Assembly (NCBI RefSeq): GCF_003007715.1
Contig: NZ_PXNO01000023.1
Span: 62,001 to 126,000, forward strand
Source of the DNA: Marinobacter shengliensis
Lineage (GTDB): Bacteria; Pseudomonadota; Gammaproteobacteria; Pseudomonadales; Oleiphilaceae
DNA length: 64,000 nt
Reading direction: 5' to 3'
A program made the translations under genes and the position numbers. Below, piece by piece: positions 56,723 to 64,000 of this stretch. Position 1 is the first letter of the stretch, and each line of letters starts with the position of its first letter. The notes under the pieces were generated by a model. The model ran no database searches, was not told the origin of the DNA, and was given only the letters and a program-made list of their open reading frames with translations.

Positions 56723-57613
56723 ATGAAACTATCCCTTGGCCCGATTCTGTGGTTCTGGTCCAAGCAGTCCGTGTTCGACTTCTACGCCAAGGCCGCTGAA
56801 TGGCCGGTAGATATCATTTATCTTGGCGAGGTGGTCTGTTCCCGTCGCCGGGAACTGAAGCCGGATGACTGGCTTGACCTGGCCCGGGACCTGAGAGCCT
56901 GCGGCAAGAACGTGGTGCTTTCCACCCTCACGCTGATTGAATCCGAAGCCGACCTGCGCCGCCTGCGCCGGTTCTGCGAACAGGATGATTTCCTGGTGGA
57001 AGCCAACGACCAGAGCGCCCTGCAGGTGGCCATCCGTAACAAGATCCCTTTTGTTACCGGCCCCTCCATGAACATCTACAACACCGCCACCCTGAAAATC
57101 CTGGCCAGACAGGGACTGCAAGGCTGGAACCTGCCGGTGGAACTCGGGAAGGAAACCCTGGAACAGCTGATCAGGGAATTGAAAGCCGAAGGCCTGGATC
57201 TGCCCGCCGAGGTATTCTCCTGGGGCTTCCTGCCGCTGGCCTGGTCGTCCCGTTGCTTCACCGCCCGCCATTACAACCTGCCCAAGGACAACTGCGAGTT
57301 CCGCTGTTTGGAGCATCCGGATGGCATGGAGCTGCGCTCCCGGGAAAGCCAGGAGTTGTTCCGCCTGAACGGCATTTCTACCCTGTCTGGCTCCCGCTAT
57401 GATCTGATGAGGGAGTTGCCGGATATGGAACGAATGGGCGTGAGCACCGTCCGCCTGAGCCCGGAACATCAGGGCATGGATGAGGTGGTCAGACGCTTTG
57501 ATCAGGTGCGCCGGGGAGAAGTGCCGGCCGCCGACCCGCTGCAGCTGGTGGAAGCACCACCCTGCAACGGGTATTGGTATGGCAGGCCGGGTATGGATTT
57601 GGTTGGTGCGTGA
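56723..57613 (+). CDS. ubiV: O2-independent ubiquinone hydroxylase subunit UbiV (U32 family)
   Basis: A 296-residue partner of UbiU. Starting at the second of two adjacent ATGs (56723) puts the first cluster Cys at position 39 ([11 protein letters not shown]), the same position as in E. coli UbiV. The others are in [20 protein letters not shown]. The 4Fe-4S-binding U32 fold is otherwise normal. The third gene often linked to this pair, ubiT, is not present in the window. It converges on the RND permease gene 36 bp away. Confidence 0.93.
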   Translation: MKLSLGPILWFWSKQSVFDFYAKAAEWPVDIIYLGEVVCSRRRELKPDDWLDLARDLRACGKNVVLSTLTLIESEADLRRLRRFCEQDDFLVEANDQSALQVAIRNKIPFVTGPSMNIYNTATLKILARQGLQGWNLPVELGKETLEQLIRELKAEGLDLPAEVFSWGFLPLAWSSRCFTARHYNLPKDNCEFRCLEHPDGMELRSRESQELFRLNGISTLSGSRYDLMRELPDMERMGVSTVRLSPEHQGMDEVVRRFDQVRRGEVPAADPLQLVEAPPCNGYWYGRPGMDLVGA

Positions 57614-57649
57614 ACCGGAAGCCGGGTAATCAACCCCGCCTTCTTCCGT

Positions 57650-60600
57650 TCAGGGCTTTCCCTTTTTGGCCCAACCAAGATCCTCAAGAATCGCATAGAG
57701 TGCGGGCAAGGCAATCAGGATCAGCAAGGTGGACACCAGCAGGCCGAACACCACCGAGATCACCAGTGGAATGACCGCCATGGCCTGGGTGCTGGTTTCC
57801 GCCAGCAGCGGCAGCATGCCGGCTACCGTGGTGCTGGTGGTAATCAGGATGGCCCGGAAGCGGGCGCGGCTGGCGGCCCCGGCGGCTTCTTTGGCGCTCA
57901 TGCCTTGTGCCCGATAGCTCTTGATGAACTGCACCAGCAGGATGGCGTTGTTCACCACTATGCCGGCCAGTGAGGCGGCGCCGATCAGCGAGGGCATGGA
58001 CAGGTTGTAACCCATCAGCATATGGCCCCAGACGGCCCCCATAAAGGCCACCGGGATGGCGAGCATCACGATGATCGGCTCCAGGTAACTGCGGAACTGG
58101 AACGACAGAATCAGAAAGATTCCCAACAGACCGATCAGCAATCCCCGGGCGATGGACTGGCCGGTTTCCCGGGAGCGGGCGGTCTGGCCTTCTATCTGCA
58201 AGGTAATCTCTGGCCACTGTTCACGCAGTTTCGGGAACGCCTGGCTCTGCAGGTCGGCCACGATGGCATCGGCATTGGTTTCCCGGCCGTTGACATCTGC
58301 GGAGACGGTGACCGTGCGCAGGCCATCAATACGGGTAACCTGTGACCATTGCCGTTCCTCGGTGATGGTGGCGACTTCCCGCAGCGGCACCATCTGGCCT
58401 TGGCCGGTGGTGATTACGGTATCTTCCAGGAACTGTCGGGTGTTGCGCTCTGCGCTGGTCTGGCGCACCAGGATTTCGATGTGTTGATCACCGATCTGTA
58501 ACGTATCCACGATATCACCGAGCAGTCCGGTTCGGATCTGGCTGGCCACTTCGGCCGCTGTTAAGCCGAGGGACAGGGCACGGTCATTCAGTGACAGGGT
58601 GCGTTGGGGCTTACCAGGGCGCAGATCATCCAGCACGTTGAAGGTGCCGTTATAGGTGGCAACTTCGTCGCTCAGATACCGGGCGGCCGCTTTCAGCTCA
58701 TCCAGATCACTGCCCTGCAGGCGGACTTCGATGGGAATGCCGGCGGGGCCGAAGCCGGGTTCCTGTATATTCAGGGCAATCAGCCCCGGAATCTCACCGA
58801 TTTCCTGATACCAGCGGTCGGTAAGGGCGGCGAGATCTACAGTGCGCAGCTCTGCTGTTAGCAAATCAGCCATCACGGTGGCCACATGGGCACCTTTTTC
58901 GCCCGCTCCTGCGTGCTGGTTGAAGCGGGTCTGGATGTTCTGCACAAGGGGTTGCTGGTCGGGCTGGTCTGGTGTGTATTCCTCATTGAGCCGGAGCATG
59001 GCCGAGGTGATGCGCTCGGTAATGGCTTGGGTCTGGTGCAGTGGCGTGCCCTGGGGCATCAGCACCCGGGCTTCCAGCACGTCGCCGTCGATTTCCGGCA
59101 TGGCTTCCATGCGCACATGACCGCCGGCTATCAGCCCCACGGAGCCAAGAAGTATCAGCAGCATGCCTGCCAGCACGCCGTAACGGAAACGGATAGCCCC
59201 GTCGGCCAGTTGCCCCACTTTCTCCCGGGTTTTTTCAAAGCCGTTGTCGAAGGCGGAGCGAAAGCGGGAAGGCGCTTTCTCGCGCTTTTTGCCAAGGCCG
59301 CTTTTCAGGTGGTGAGGCAATATCCAGAAGGCTTCGATCAGTGAGGCGGCCAGTGCCGCAATCAGCACCACCGGCAGCACCTCCAGCACTGCGCCCAGTT
59401 CTCCGGCCAGAAACGCCAGCGGGATGAACACGGACACCGTGGTCAGGAAGGAGGACAACACCCCGGGCAGAATCTCCCGGGTTCCTTTGGCAGCCGCTTC
59501 CAGCGGGCTGTTGCCGTCGGCGTGCCACTGGGCAATGTTGTCGGTGATCACTACCGAATCGTCCATCACAATACCGATGGCCATGAGCAGGGCCACCAGG
59601 GTGATCATGTTCAGGGACAGGCCGGTGAGAACCATCACCACAAAGGCACCGGCAAACGCAGTCGGAAGCCCGAACAGGGCCCAGAAGGCAAGGCGGGGGC
59701 GGAAGAACAGGGCCATCACCAGGCCTACCAGCAGCAAACCGGTGATGCCGTTGCCCACCAGCATTTGCAGGCGGTCTTCGACGATTGAGGTCATGTTCTG
59801 GGTGATTTTCAGCTCAACATTGCCGCCATGGCTGGCCTTTTCCTCGTCGATAAAAGCTTCCAGGGAATCCATCACCCGCAGGGCATCGTCGTGGCGGTTT
59901 TTGTGGATCTCCAGGATGATGGCGCGTTGGCCGTTGAAATCCACCCGTTCCTCTTCCCGTTCGTGGGCCTCGGTGATGGTGGCAATGTCGCCTAGCGTCA
60001 GCACAGCGCCGGCTGCTCCGCCGATCACTGGCAGTTCGGCCAGGGCATGCAGGGAACGGCGTTCATCCACAAACCGCAGCTGGATGTCCTGGCTGTCGGT
60101 CTCGATGGTGCCCAGTGGCATGTCCAGGTTCTGGCTGTTGATGGCCCGGGCAATATCCCGCACACCGAGGCCATACTGGCGCAGCAGGTCCCGGGATACT
60201 TCAATGTGCCACTGGCGCTGGGACAGGCCCACGGGAATCACATCGGCCACCCCGTCCATGGCGAACAGGCGGTCCTCCAGTTGACTGGTGTAGGCTTCCA
60301 GGTGAGAAAAGCTCATGGGCCCGTATACCGCGATGGCGGCTACAAGGCTGGTGCGGTACAACTCACGGATTATGGGGTTTTCTGCTTCTTCGGGCAGGTC
60401 GGTCAGGGCTTCGATTTCGGTGCGGATATCATCCAGAAACCGGCCCATATCACCCTGTGGTGCCATGCTGGCGATGGTCTGGGCCTGGTTGTCCCGGGCG
60501 GTGCAGGAAACCTCCTTCATGTAATCCACCCGTTGCAGCGCTTCACCCAGTCGCTGACAGATGGCTTCTTCCACATCCGCTGCGGTGGCCCCCCGGTATT

Positions 60601-60742
60601 CCATGGTGATGCTGACTTCCGGCGGCAGGTAGTCGGGGAAGGTTTCCCGGTTCAGGTTGGGTGCAGCGAACAGGCCTACTGCCAGAATCAGGATCAGCAG
60701 CAGGTTACCGGCGGTCGGGTGTCCCGCGAACCAGCGGATCAT
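57650..60742 (-). CDS. RND efflux permease (AcrB-like)
   Basis: A 1030-residue inner-membrane pump with 12 helices and two large periplasmic loops. PEVSITMEYRGATAADVEEAICQRLGEAL near the N-terminus and the TM4 segment LMAIGIVMDDSVVITDNIAQWHADG are typical of the multidrug/organic RND group rather than the metal pumps. It overlaps the adaptor start by four bases. Its outer-membrane channel is not encoded here, so it probably uses a TolC elsewhere. Substrate unknown. Confidence 0.92.
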   Translation of the reverse strand: MIRWFAGHPTAGNLLLILILAVGLFAAPNLNRETFPDYLPPEVSITMEYRGATAADVEEAICQRLGEALQRVDYMKEVSCTARDNQAQTIASMAPQGDMGRFLDDIRTEIEALTDLPEEAENPIIRELYRTSLVAAIAVYGPMSFSHLEAYTSQLEDRLFAMDGVADVIPVGLSQRQWHIEVSRDLLRQYGLGVRDIARAINSQNLDMPLGTIETDSQDIQLRFVDERRSLHALAELPVIGGAAGAVLTLGDIATITEAHEREEERVDFNGQRAIILEIHKNRHDDALRVMDSLEAFIDEEKASHGGNVELKITQNMTSIVEDRLQMLVGNGITGLLLVGLVMALFFRPRLAFWALFGLPTAFAGAFVVMVLTGLSLNMITLVALLMAIGIVMDDSVVITDNIAQWHADGNSPLEAAAKGTREILPGVLSSFLTTVSVFIPLAFLAGELGAVLEVLPVVLIAALAASLIEAFWILPHHLKSGLGKKREKAPSRFRSAFDNGFEKTREKVGQLADGAIRFRYGVLAGMLLILLGSVGLIAGGHVRMEAMPEIDGDVLEARVLMPQGTPLHQTQAITERITSAMLRLNEEYTPDQPDQQPLVQNIQTRFNQHAGAGEKGAHVATVMADLLTAELRTVDLAALTDRWYQEIGEIPGLIALNIQEPGFGPAGIPIEVRLQGSDLDELKAAARYLSDEVATYNGTFNVLDDLRPGKPQRTLSLNDRALSLGLTAAEVASQIRTGLLGDIVDTLQIGDQHIEILVRQTSAERNTRQFLEDTVITTGQGQMVPLREVATITEERQWSQVTRIDGLRTVTVSADVNGRETNADAIVADLQSQAFPKLREQWPEITLQIEGQTARSRETGQSIARGLLIGLLGIFLILSFQFRSYLEPIIVMLAIPVAFMGAVWGHMLMGYNLSMPSLIGAASLAGIVVNNAILLVQFIKSYRAQGMSAKEAAGAASRARFRAILITTSTTVAGMLPLLAETSTQAMAVIPLVISVVFGLLVSTLLILIALPALYAILEDLGWAKKGKP

Positions 60743-62061
60743 GGCTGATCTCCCGGGGTCAGTAGGGTGCCGTCGATGGCCGGAACCAGGTCATCCAGAA
60801 CCAGCCGGTCTCCCGGTGCCAGTCCGTCATCGATAATGACATCTTCACCTTGTTGCCAGGCGACAGACACTGGCTGGCGCTGCAGGCGGTTGTCCTCGTC
60901 GGCAAGGTACACCACGCCCTGATGCACCGCGCTGGCCGGGATGACGATGACAGGCTCCGGAGTCTGCGCGGTAATGCTTGCCTGCACAAACATGTTGCGG
61001 ACCAGGGGCGGGCGTGCTGGCGGATTGGCGTTTCGGTAGGGTTCGTCTACAGAAATAACGGCCTGAACTGTGCGGGTGGCCTGGTCCAGGCTGCTGGTGA
61101 CCCGGGTGAGTTTGCCCGGCCAGTGGGCATCCGGCACGTTGGTGGGGGTTACCCGGATATCGAGTTCGTCCAGGGGTAATTGATCATGAAAGTCGGTGAA
61201 GTGGTTGGTGGAACCAGTTTTCGGCAGGCTGCCCCCGGACAGCTGCGACAGCACCCGGCGCAGTTCCGCCACTTCCAGCTGCACAGTGGCTTCGGCGCGG
61301 GTGATATCGTCGGCAATGAACAGCGTCTGCCCGGGGCTGACATGCTGGCCGGTGTCGATGTCGGCCTGGTGTACCCGCAGATCCCAGGGCGCTTCAAAAC
61401 GAGTGTCGTCCAGGTCTTCCCGGGCACTGGCCAGGGCAGATTCCGCTCGGGCCATGCGGGCTTGCAGGATGTCACGCCGGACCGGAACCAGGTTCAGCTG
61501 GTTGCGCAGGGTCTGAACCGCCTGCTCCTGTTGCAGGGTGGCTCGTTGCTGCTCGTTGTAGCGGGTTTGCGACAGGGCGCCCCGCGCCACCAGGGTTTCA
61601 GCCCGGTCCAGCTCCCGCCGGGCCAGTGTTAACCGGCGTTCTTCCAGCTTGAGTAACTCGCCGGTATTGCGTTCTTCCTGGTCCAGCTGTCGCAGCTCCG
61701 CTTCAATACCGGCTAGGTCCGCCCTGGCGGAGGCTTCGGCCAGTTCATAGCGGGTCGGGTCGATCTCAAGCAGTCGAGTGCCCTCTGGGATCAGATTGCC
61801 ACTTTCCAGCTCCGGGTGTTTCCAGATAACCCGGCCACCCACGTTGGCCACCGCATTCCAGCTTCGGGCCGGCAGCACCTGGCCATAGCCGCGGGCTTCG
61901 GTACGGAACTCGCGAGGAGTGATTTCCATAATCCGCACCGGCGTTGCGGCTGCCTGTGCCTCGACCCTTTCCGGGGGCTGCTTCAGCTTTACCATGATTA
62001 CCACAAAGGCAATGCCGGCAATCAGGGCCAGCGCCAGAGTCAGTTTATTTTTTCGGGTCAT
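60739..62061 (-). CDS. RND efflux periplasmic adaptor (HlyD family)
   Basis: A 440-residue membrane-fusion protein. ATG 62061 gives the N-terminal anchor TLALALIAGIAFVVIMV. A long coiled-coil hairpin (about residues 120-225, rich in Leu/Glu/Arg heptads) sits between two halves of a lipoyl domain (RVIWKHPELESGNLIPEGTRLLEIDPTRYE and APWDLRVHQADIDTGQHVSPGQTL). A C-terminal beta-barrel domain follows. It is co-transcribed with the permease and TetR genes. Confidence 0.9.
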   Translation of the reverse strand: MTRKNKLTLALALIAGIAFVVIMVKLKQPPERVEAQAAATPVRIMEITPREFRTEARGYGQVLPARSWNAVANVGGRVIWKHPELESGNLIPEGTRLLEIDPTRYELAEASARADLAGIEAELRQLDQEERNTGELLKLEERRLTLARRELDRAETLVARGALSQTRYNEQQRATLQQEQAVQTLRNQLNLVPVRRDILQARMARAESALASAREDLDDTRFEAPWDLRVHQADIDTGQHVSPGQTLFIADDITRAEATVQLEVAELRRVLSQLSGGSLPKTGSTNHFTDFHDQLPLDELDIRVTPTNVPDAHWPGKLTRVTSSLDQATRTVQAVISVDEPYRNANPPARPPLVRNMFVQASITAQTPEPVIVIPASAVHQGVVYLADEDNRLQRQPVSVAWQQGEDVIIDDGLAPGDRLVLDDLVPAIDGTLLTPGDQP

Positions 62062-62683
62062 TGGGTATCTCCTGGAAGCTGGCGGCGTATAGTTTGAAAA
62101 TTCGGGGGGCTGTCTGCTCAAGGGTGGCCATTTCTCCGCTCACCATGCCCTGAACCACCAGCCCCTGAATGGCGCCTAGGTACAACACCGCCGCCGCTTC
62201 CGTATCGATACCGGCCGCTATGTGTCCCTGTTCAATGCCGAGCTGAAGTAAACCGACCACCTTTTTGCGGTAGCGGACAAGGGTCTGGCGGACGATGGTT
62301 TTGGCTGGGCCGTTGCTCGGTTTTTGCAGCTCTCCCAGCATCAGGCGGGGAATGCCCGGGTGTCGGGAGATGAAGCCCACATGGGCAAGGAACATGGCTT
62401 CCAGAGACTGGTCAGCTTGCTCATGCCGGTCCGCTTCCCGGAATACCTGGCTGGTCAGCTGCCCCGAAACCCAGCCGGCCACCGATTCCCACAGCCGGTT
62501 CTTGTTCGGAAAATGCTTGAACAACGCACCCTGCGACAGTCCCACTTCATCGGCAATTCGGGCGGTGGTAAGGGTGGCCGGGTCCTGCTCAGCACATAAC
62601 TGAACAACCGCCTCGATGGTGGCGGACTGGCGTAGTTCGGTGCTTTGGTAGGGTCGTTTGTCGGGGGTTCTTGCTGTTGCCAT
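62045..62683 (-). CDS. TetR-family repressor of the RND operon
   Basis: A 212-residue regulator. ATG 62683 gives MATARTPDKRPYQSTELRQSATIEAVVQLCAEQDPATLTTARIADEVGLSQGALFKHFPNKNRLWESVAGW in order, a normal TetR helix-turn-helix. The C-terminal ligand domain follows. It is the first gene of the operon and overlaps the adaptor by 17 bp. A perfect inverted repeat lies 40 bases upstream of its start and is the likely operator, so it is probably autoregulated. Confidence 0.9.
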   Translation of the reverse strand: MATARTPDKRPYQSTELRQSATIEAVVQLCAEQDPATLTTARIADEVGLSQGALFKHFPNKNRLWESVAGWVSGQLTSQVFREADRHEQADQSLEAMFLAHVGFISRHPGIPRLMLGELQKPSNGPAKTIVRQTLVRYRKKVVGLLQLGIEQGHIAAGIDTEAAAVLYLGAIQGLVVQGMVSGEMATLEQTAPRIFKLYAASFQEIPNDPKK

Positions 62684-62722
62684 TAGTGTTGTCCAGGGAA
62701 GAAAGTAATTAATTGCTTTATT

Positions 62723-62744
62723 TTGATTGATGAATACCAATCAA
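62723..62744 (-). promoter_or_regulatory. Putative TetR operator
   Basis: TTGATTG at 62723-62729 and CAATCAA at 62738-62744 form a perfect inverted repeat with an 8-base spacer. It lies 40 bases upstream of the TetR start, in the likely promoter region. The size fits a TetR dimer. The half sites also resemble Fnr half sites, but the spacing does not fit Fnr. Confidence 0.55.
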
Positions 62745-62839
62745 GCAAGAAACAAGATGGAGAATGGCGGATCAGGGCTCAGATGAAAGCCATTCAAAAA
62801 GTTCAGATCAGGTACATTTTAATTTGCAGGGTAGGGAAG

Positions 62840-62886
62840 TTTCTGTATATAGTTTGTTTGCCTTGGTAATACACAACATATTGTGT
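62840..62886 (+). promoter_or_regulatory. NrdR-box-like tandem pair over the nrdD promoter
   Basis: ACACAACATATTGTGT at 62871-62886 matches the NrdR box (ACACWATATMTWGTGT) at 15 of 16 positions. A weaker box (TTTCTGTATATAGTTT, 11 of 16, centred on CTGTATATAG) starts exactly 31 bp upstream at 62840, the helically phased spacing typical of NrdR pairs. The weaker box covers a possible -10 (TATATA, 62846-62851); TTGCAG at 62824-62829 may be the -35. Confidence 0.6.
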
Positions 62887-63039
62887 TTGTAGTAAGGAAT
62901 CCGGTGAGAGTCCGGAACTGACGCGCAGCGGTATTGGGGAACGACCGTGGCATGATGACACTGGCGAAAGCCGGGAAGTCGCCACGCAAGGCAGAGCCGA
63001 AAGGCTCACGCCCCTGAGTCCGAAGACCTGCCAGGGCAA
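62858..63039 (+). promoter_or_regulatory. Cobalamin (B12) riboswitch upstream of nrdD
   Basis: Conserved elements in order: a 9-base P1 arm TTGCCTTGG (62858-62866), a small hairpin, AAGGAATCCGGTGAGAGTCCGGAACTG-like core around 62894-62920, GACGCGCAGCGG, AAAGCCGGGAAGTC, and the 3' signature GAGTCCGAAGACCTGCC with the second P1 arm CCAGGGCAA (63031-63039). This is the order of the E. coli btuB-type element. B12 presumably shuts off the class III reductase when a B12-dependent enzyme could take over. Confidence 0.92.
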
Positions 63040-63106
63040 CAAGCACTGCACCTTCGCGATTCAGGGTGAACAGCTGATCATGTCTCGGGTATTCGCCCGT
63101 GCCTGA

Positions 63107-63166
63107 CCTCCTGTATTCGCGAACGTTGCTGCACCTATTGCGACAACCTGACGCGCTTCCAGGAGG
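63107..63166 (+). promoter_or_regulatory. Probable riboswitch expression platform (SD sequestration)
   Basis: CCTCCTG at 63107-63113 is an exact complement of CAGGAGG at 63160-63166, which is the Shine-Dalgarno of nrdD six bases before its ATG. Pairing would hide the ribosome site. The 132 bases between the riboswitch core and nrdD hold no ORF of note and no T-run, so translational rather than transcriptional control is likely. Confidence 0.55.
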
Positions 63167-63172
63167 AACCTG

Positions 63173-64000
63173 ATGTCTGCCCACACCACCTCGCACCCTG
63201 TTGATCCGGCCTTGCTGGATATTTCCGCCACTGTTGGTGAATACCTGCACCGCAGCGACTGGCGGGTGAACGCCAACGCCAACCAGGGCTATTCCCTCGG
63301 TGGCCTGATTCTGAATACCGCCGGCAAAGTGATTGCCAACTACTGGCTGAACGAGGTGTATACCCCGGAAATCGGCCGGGCCCACCGGCAAGCAGACCTG
63401 CACATCCATGATCTGGACATGCTCAGCGGCTACTGCGCCGGCTGGTCCTTGCGCACGCTGCTGCACGAGGGCCTGAACGGTGTGCCAGGCAAGGTGGAAG
63501 CGGGCCCGCCAAAGCACCTCTCAAGCGCCATCGGGCAGATGGTCAATTTTCTCGGCACCTTGCAGAATGAATGGGCCGGGGCCCAGGCCTTCAGCTCCTT
63601 CGACACCTACCTGGCGCCGTTTATCCGCAAGGACAACCTGGACTACGCCACTGTGCGCCAGTGCATCCAGGAGTTTGTTTACAACCTGAACGTGCCGTCC
63701 CGCTGGGGCACCCAGACGCCATTTACCAACATCACTTTTGACTGGGTTTGCCCGGACGATCTGCGGGAGCAGATACCCATTATTGCCGGTGAGGAAATGC
63801 CATTCAGCTATGGCGAATTGCAGGCCGAGATGGACATGATCAACCAGGCCTACATCGAGGTAATGACCGCAGGCGACAGTATGGGCCGGGTATTTACCTT
63901 CCCGATTCCTACCTACAACATCACCCGGGATTTCGACTGGGCATCCGACAACGCCCTGCGATTATTCGAAATGACCGCCCGTTACGGCCTGCCGTACTTC
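63173..64000 (+). CDS. nrdD: Anaerobic (class III) ribonucleotide reductase NrdD, partial (3' end outside window)
   Basis: First 276 residues of the glycyl-radical enzyme reducing NTPs to dNTPs without oxygen. ANQGYSLGGLILNTAGKVIANYWLNEVY, ADLHIHDLDMLSGYCAGWSL and EAGPPKHLSSAIGQMVNFLGTLQNEWAG are strongly conserved NrdD segments. The ATG at 63173 has AGGAGG at ideal spacing. The product begins directly with the catalytic fold: no N-terminal ATP-cone is encoded, since the riboswitch occupies the upstream region. The glycyl radical site and any nrdG lie beyond the window. Confidence 0.95.
   Translation, partial: MSAHTTSHPVDPALLDISATVGEYLHRSDWRVNANANQGYSLGGLILNTAGKVIANYWLNEVYTPEIGRAHRQADLHIHDLDMLSGYCAGWSLRTLLHEGLNGVPGKVEAGPPKHLSSAIGQMVNFLGTLQNEWAGAQAFSSFDTYLAPFIRKDNLDYATVRQCIQEFVYNLNVPSRWGTQTPFTNITFDWVCPDDLREQIPIIAGEEMPFSYGELQAEMDMINQAYIEVMTAGDSMGRVFTFPIPTYNITRDFDWASDNALRLFEMTARYGLPYF

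Noticed and set aside
62723..62744. TTGATTG...CAATCAA as an Fnr box for nrdD or the RND operon
   Set aside because: The half sites are separated by eight bases after the G, not the four of an Fnr box; a TetR operator fits better.

Overview
The window looks like a chromosomal stretch of a facultatively anaerobic, denitrifying marine gammaproteobacterium. The order of the nir and nor genes and the surrounding metal-resistance content resemble Marinobacter. That assignment is inferred from protein content and gene order, not from a marker gene. No rRNA, tRNA, CRISPR array, transposase or integrase was seen.

Region 1 (1-16 kb) is a cytochrome cd1 denitrification cluster. On the minus strand lie nirS-nirD-L-G-H-J-E-N, the nitrite reductase and heme d1 pathway, with nirN cut by the window edge. 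Divergent on the plus strand are nirC-nirF-nirQ and an unknown three-helix membrane protein. Beyond a palindromic intergenic repeat comes the minus-strand nitric oxide reductase operon norC-norB-(polyferredoxin)-norD-norE-norF. The nirS, nirC and norC promoters carry Fnr/Dnr-type boxes, and two NarL/NarP-type 7-2-7 sites lie between the divergent units.

Region 2 (16-38.5 kb) is a metal-handling island. It holds an AEC permease, a DUF6174 gene remnant, a MerR-controlled cation efflux gene, a copper-type two-component system, copA/copB with a broken cupredoxin gene, a Cu P-type ATPase, chrA, hupE with an anchor protein, cusCBA, and an unusual Met-rich protein/ferric-reductase-like/cytochrome b5-FMN operon. 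A direct repeat TTCAG-N6-TTCAG, each copy exactly 10 bp before a -10-like hexamer, occurs upstream of five transcription units here. It ties the last operon to copper and is the main new observation.

Region 3 (38.5-45.4 kb) is an eight-gene Mrp/Mbh-type cation antiporter operon with three MrpD-like subunits; the third has lost a conserved glutamate. Region 4 (45.4-51.7 kb) holds two photolyase-family proteins, a 47-residue DUF2256 protein, a tandem HAD protein with an altered catalytic motif, and a solute-binding/sensor-domain fusion.

Region 5 (51.8-57.6 kb) returns to anaerobic metabolism: hemN behind an Fnr box, a chemoreceptor with a NIT (nitrate/nitrite-sensing) domain, and ubiU-ubiV for O2-independent ubiquinone synthesis behind another Fnr-like box. 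Region 6 (57.6-64 kb) has a TetR-RND efflux operon and then the class III ribonucleotide reductase gene nrdD (cut by the window end), preceded by a cobalamin riboswitch and a pair of NrdR-like boxes.

Together the genes describe a cell that switches to nitrite/NO respiration without oxygen, with heme, quinone and dNTP synthesis adapted to anoxia, and that defends its copper-rich periplasm.
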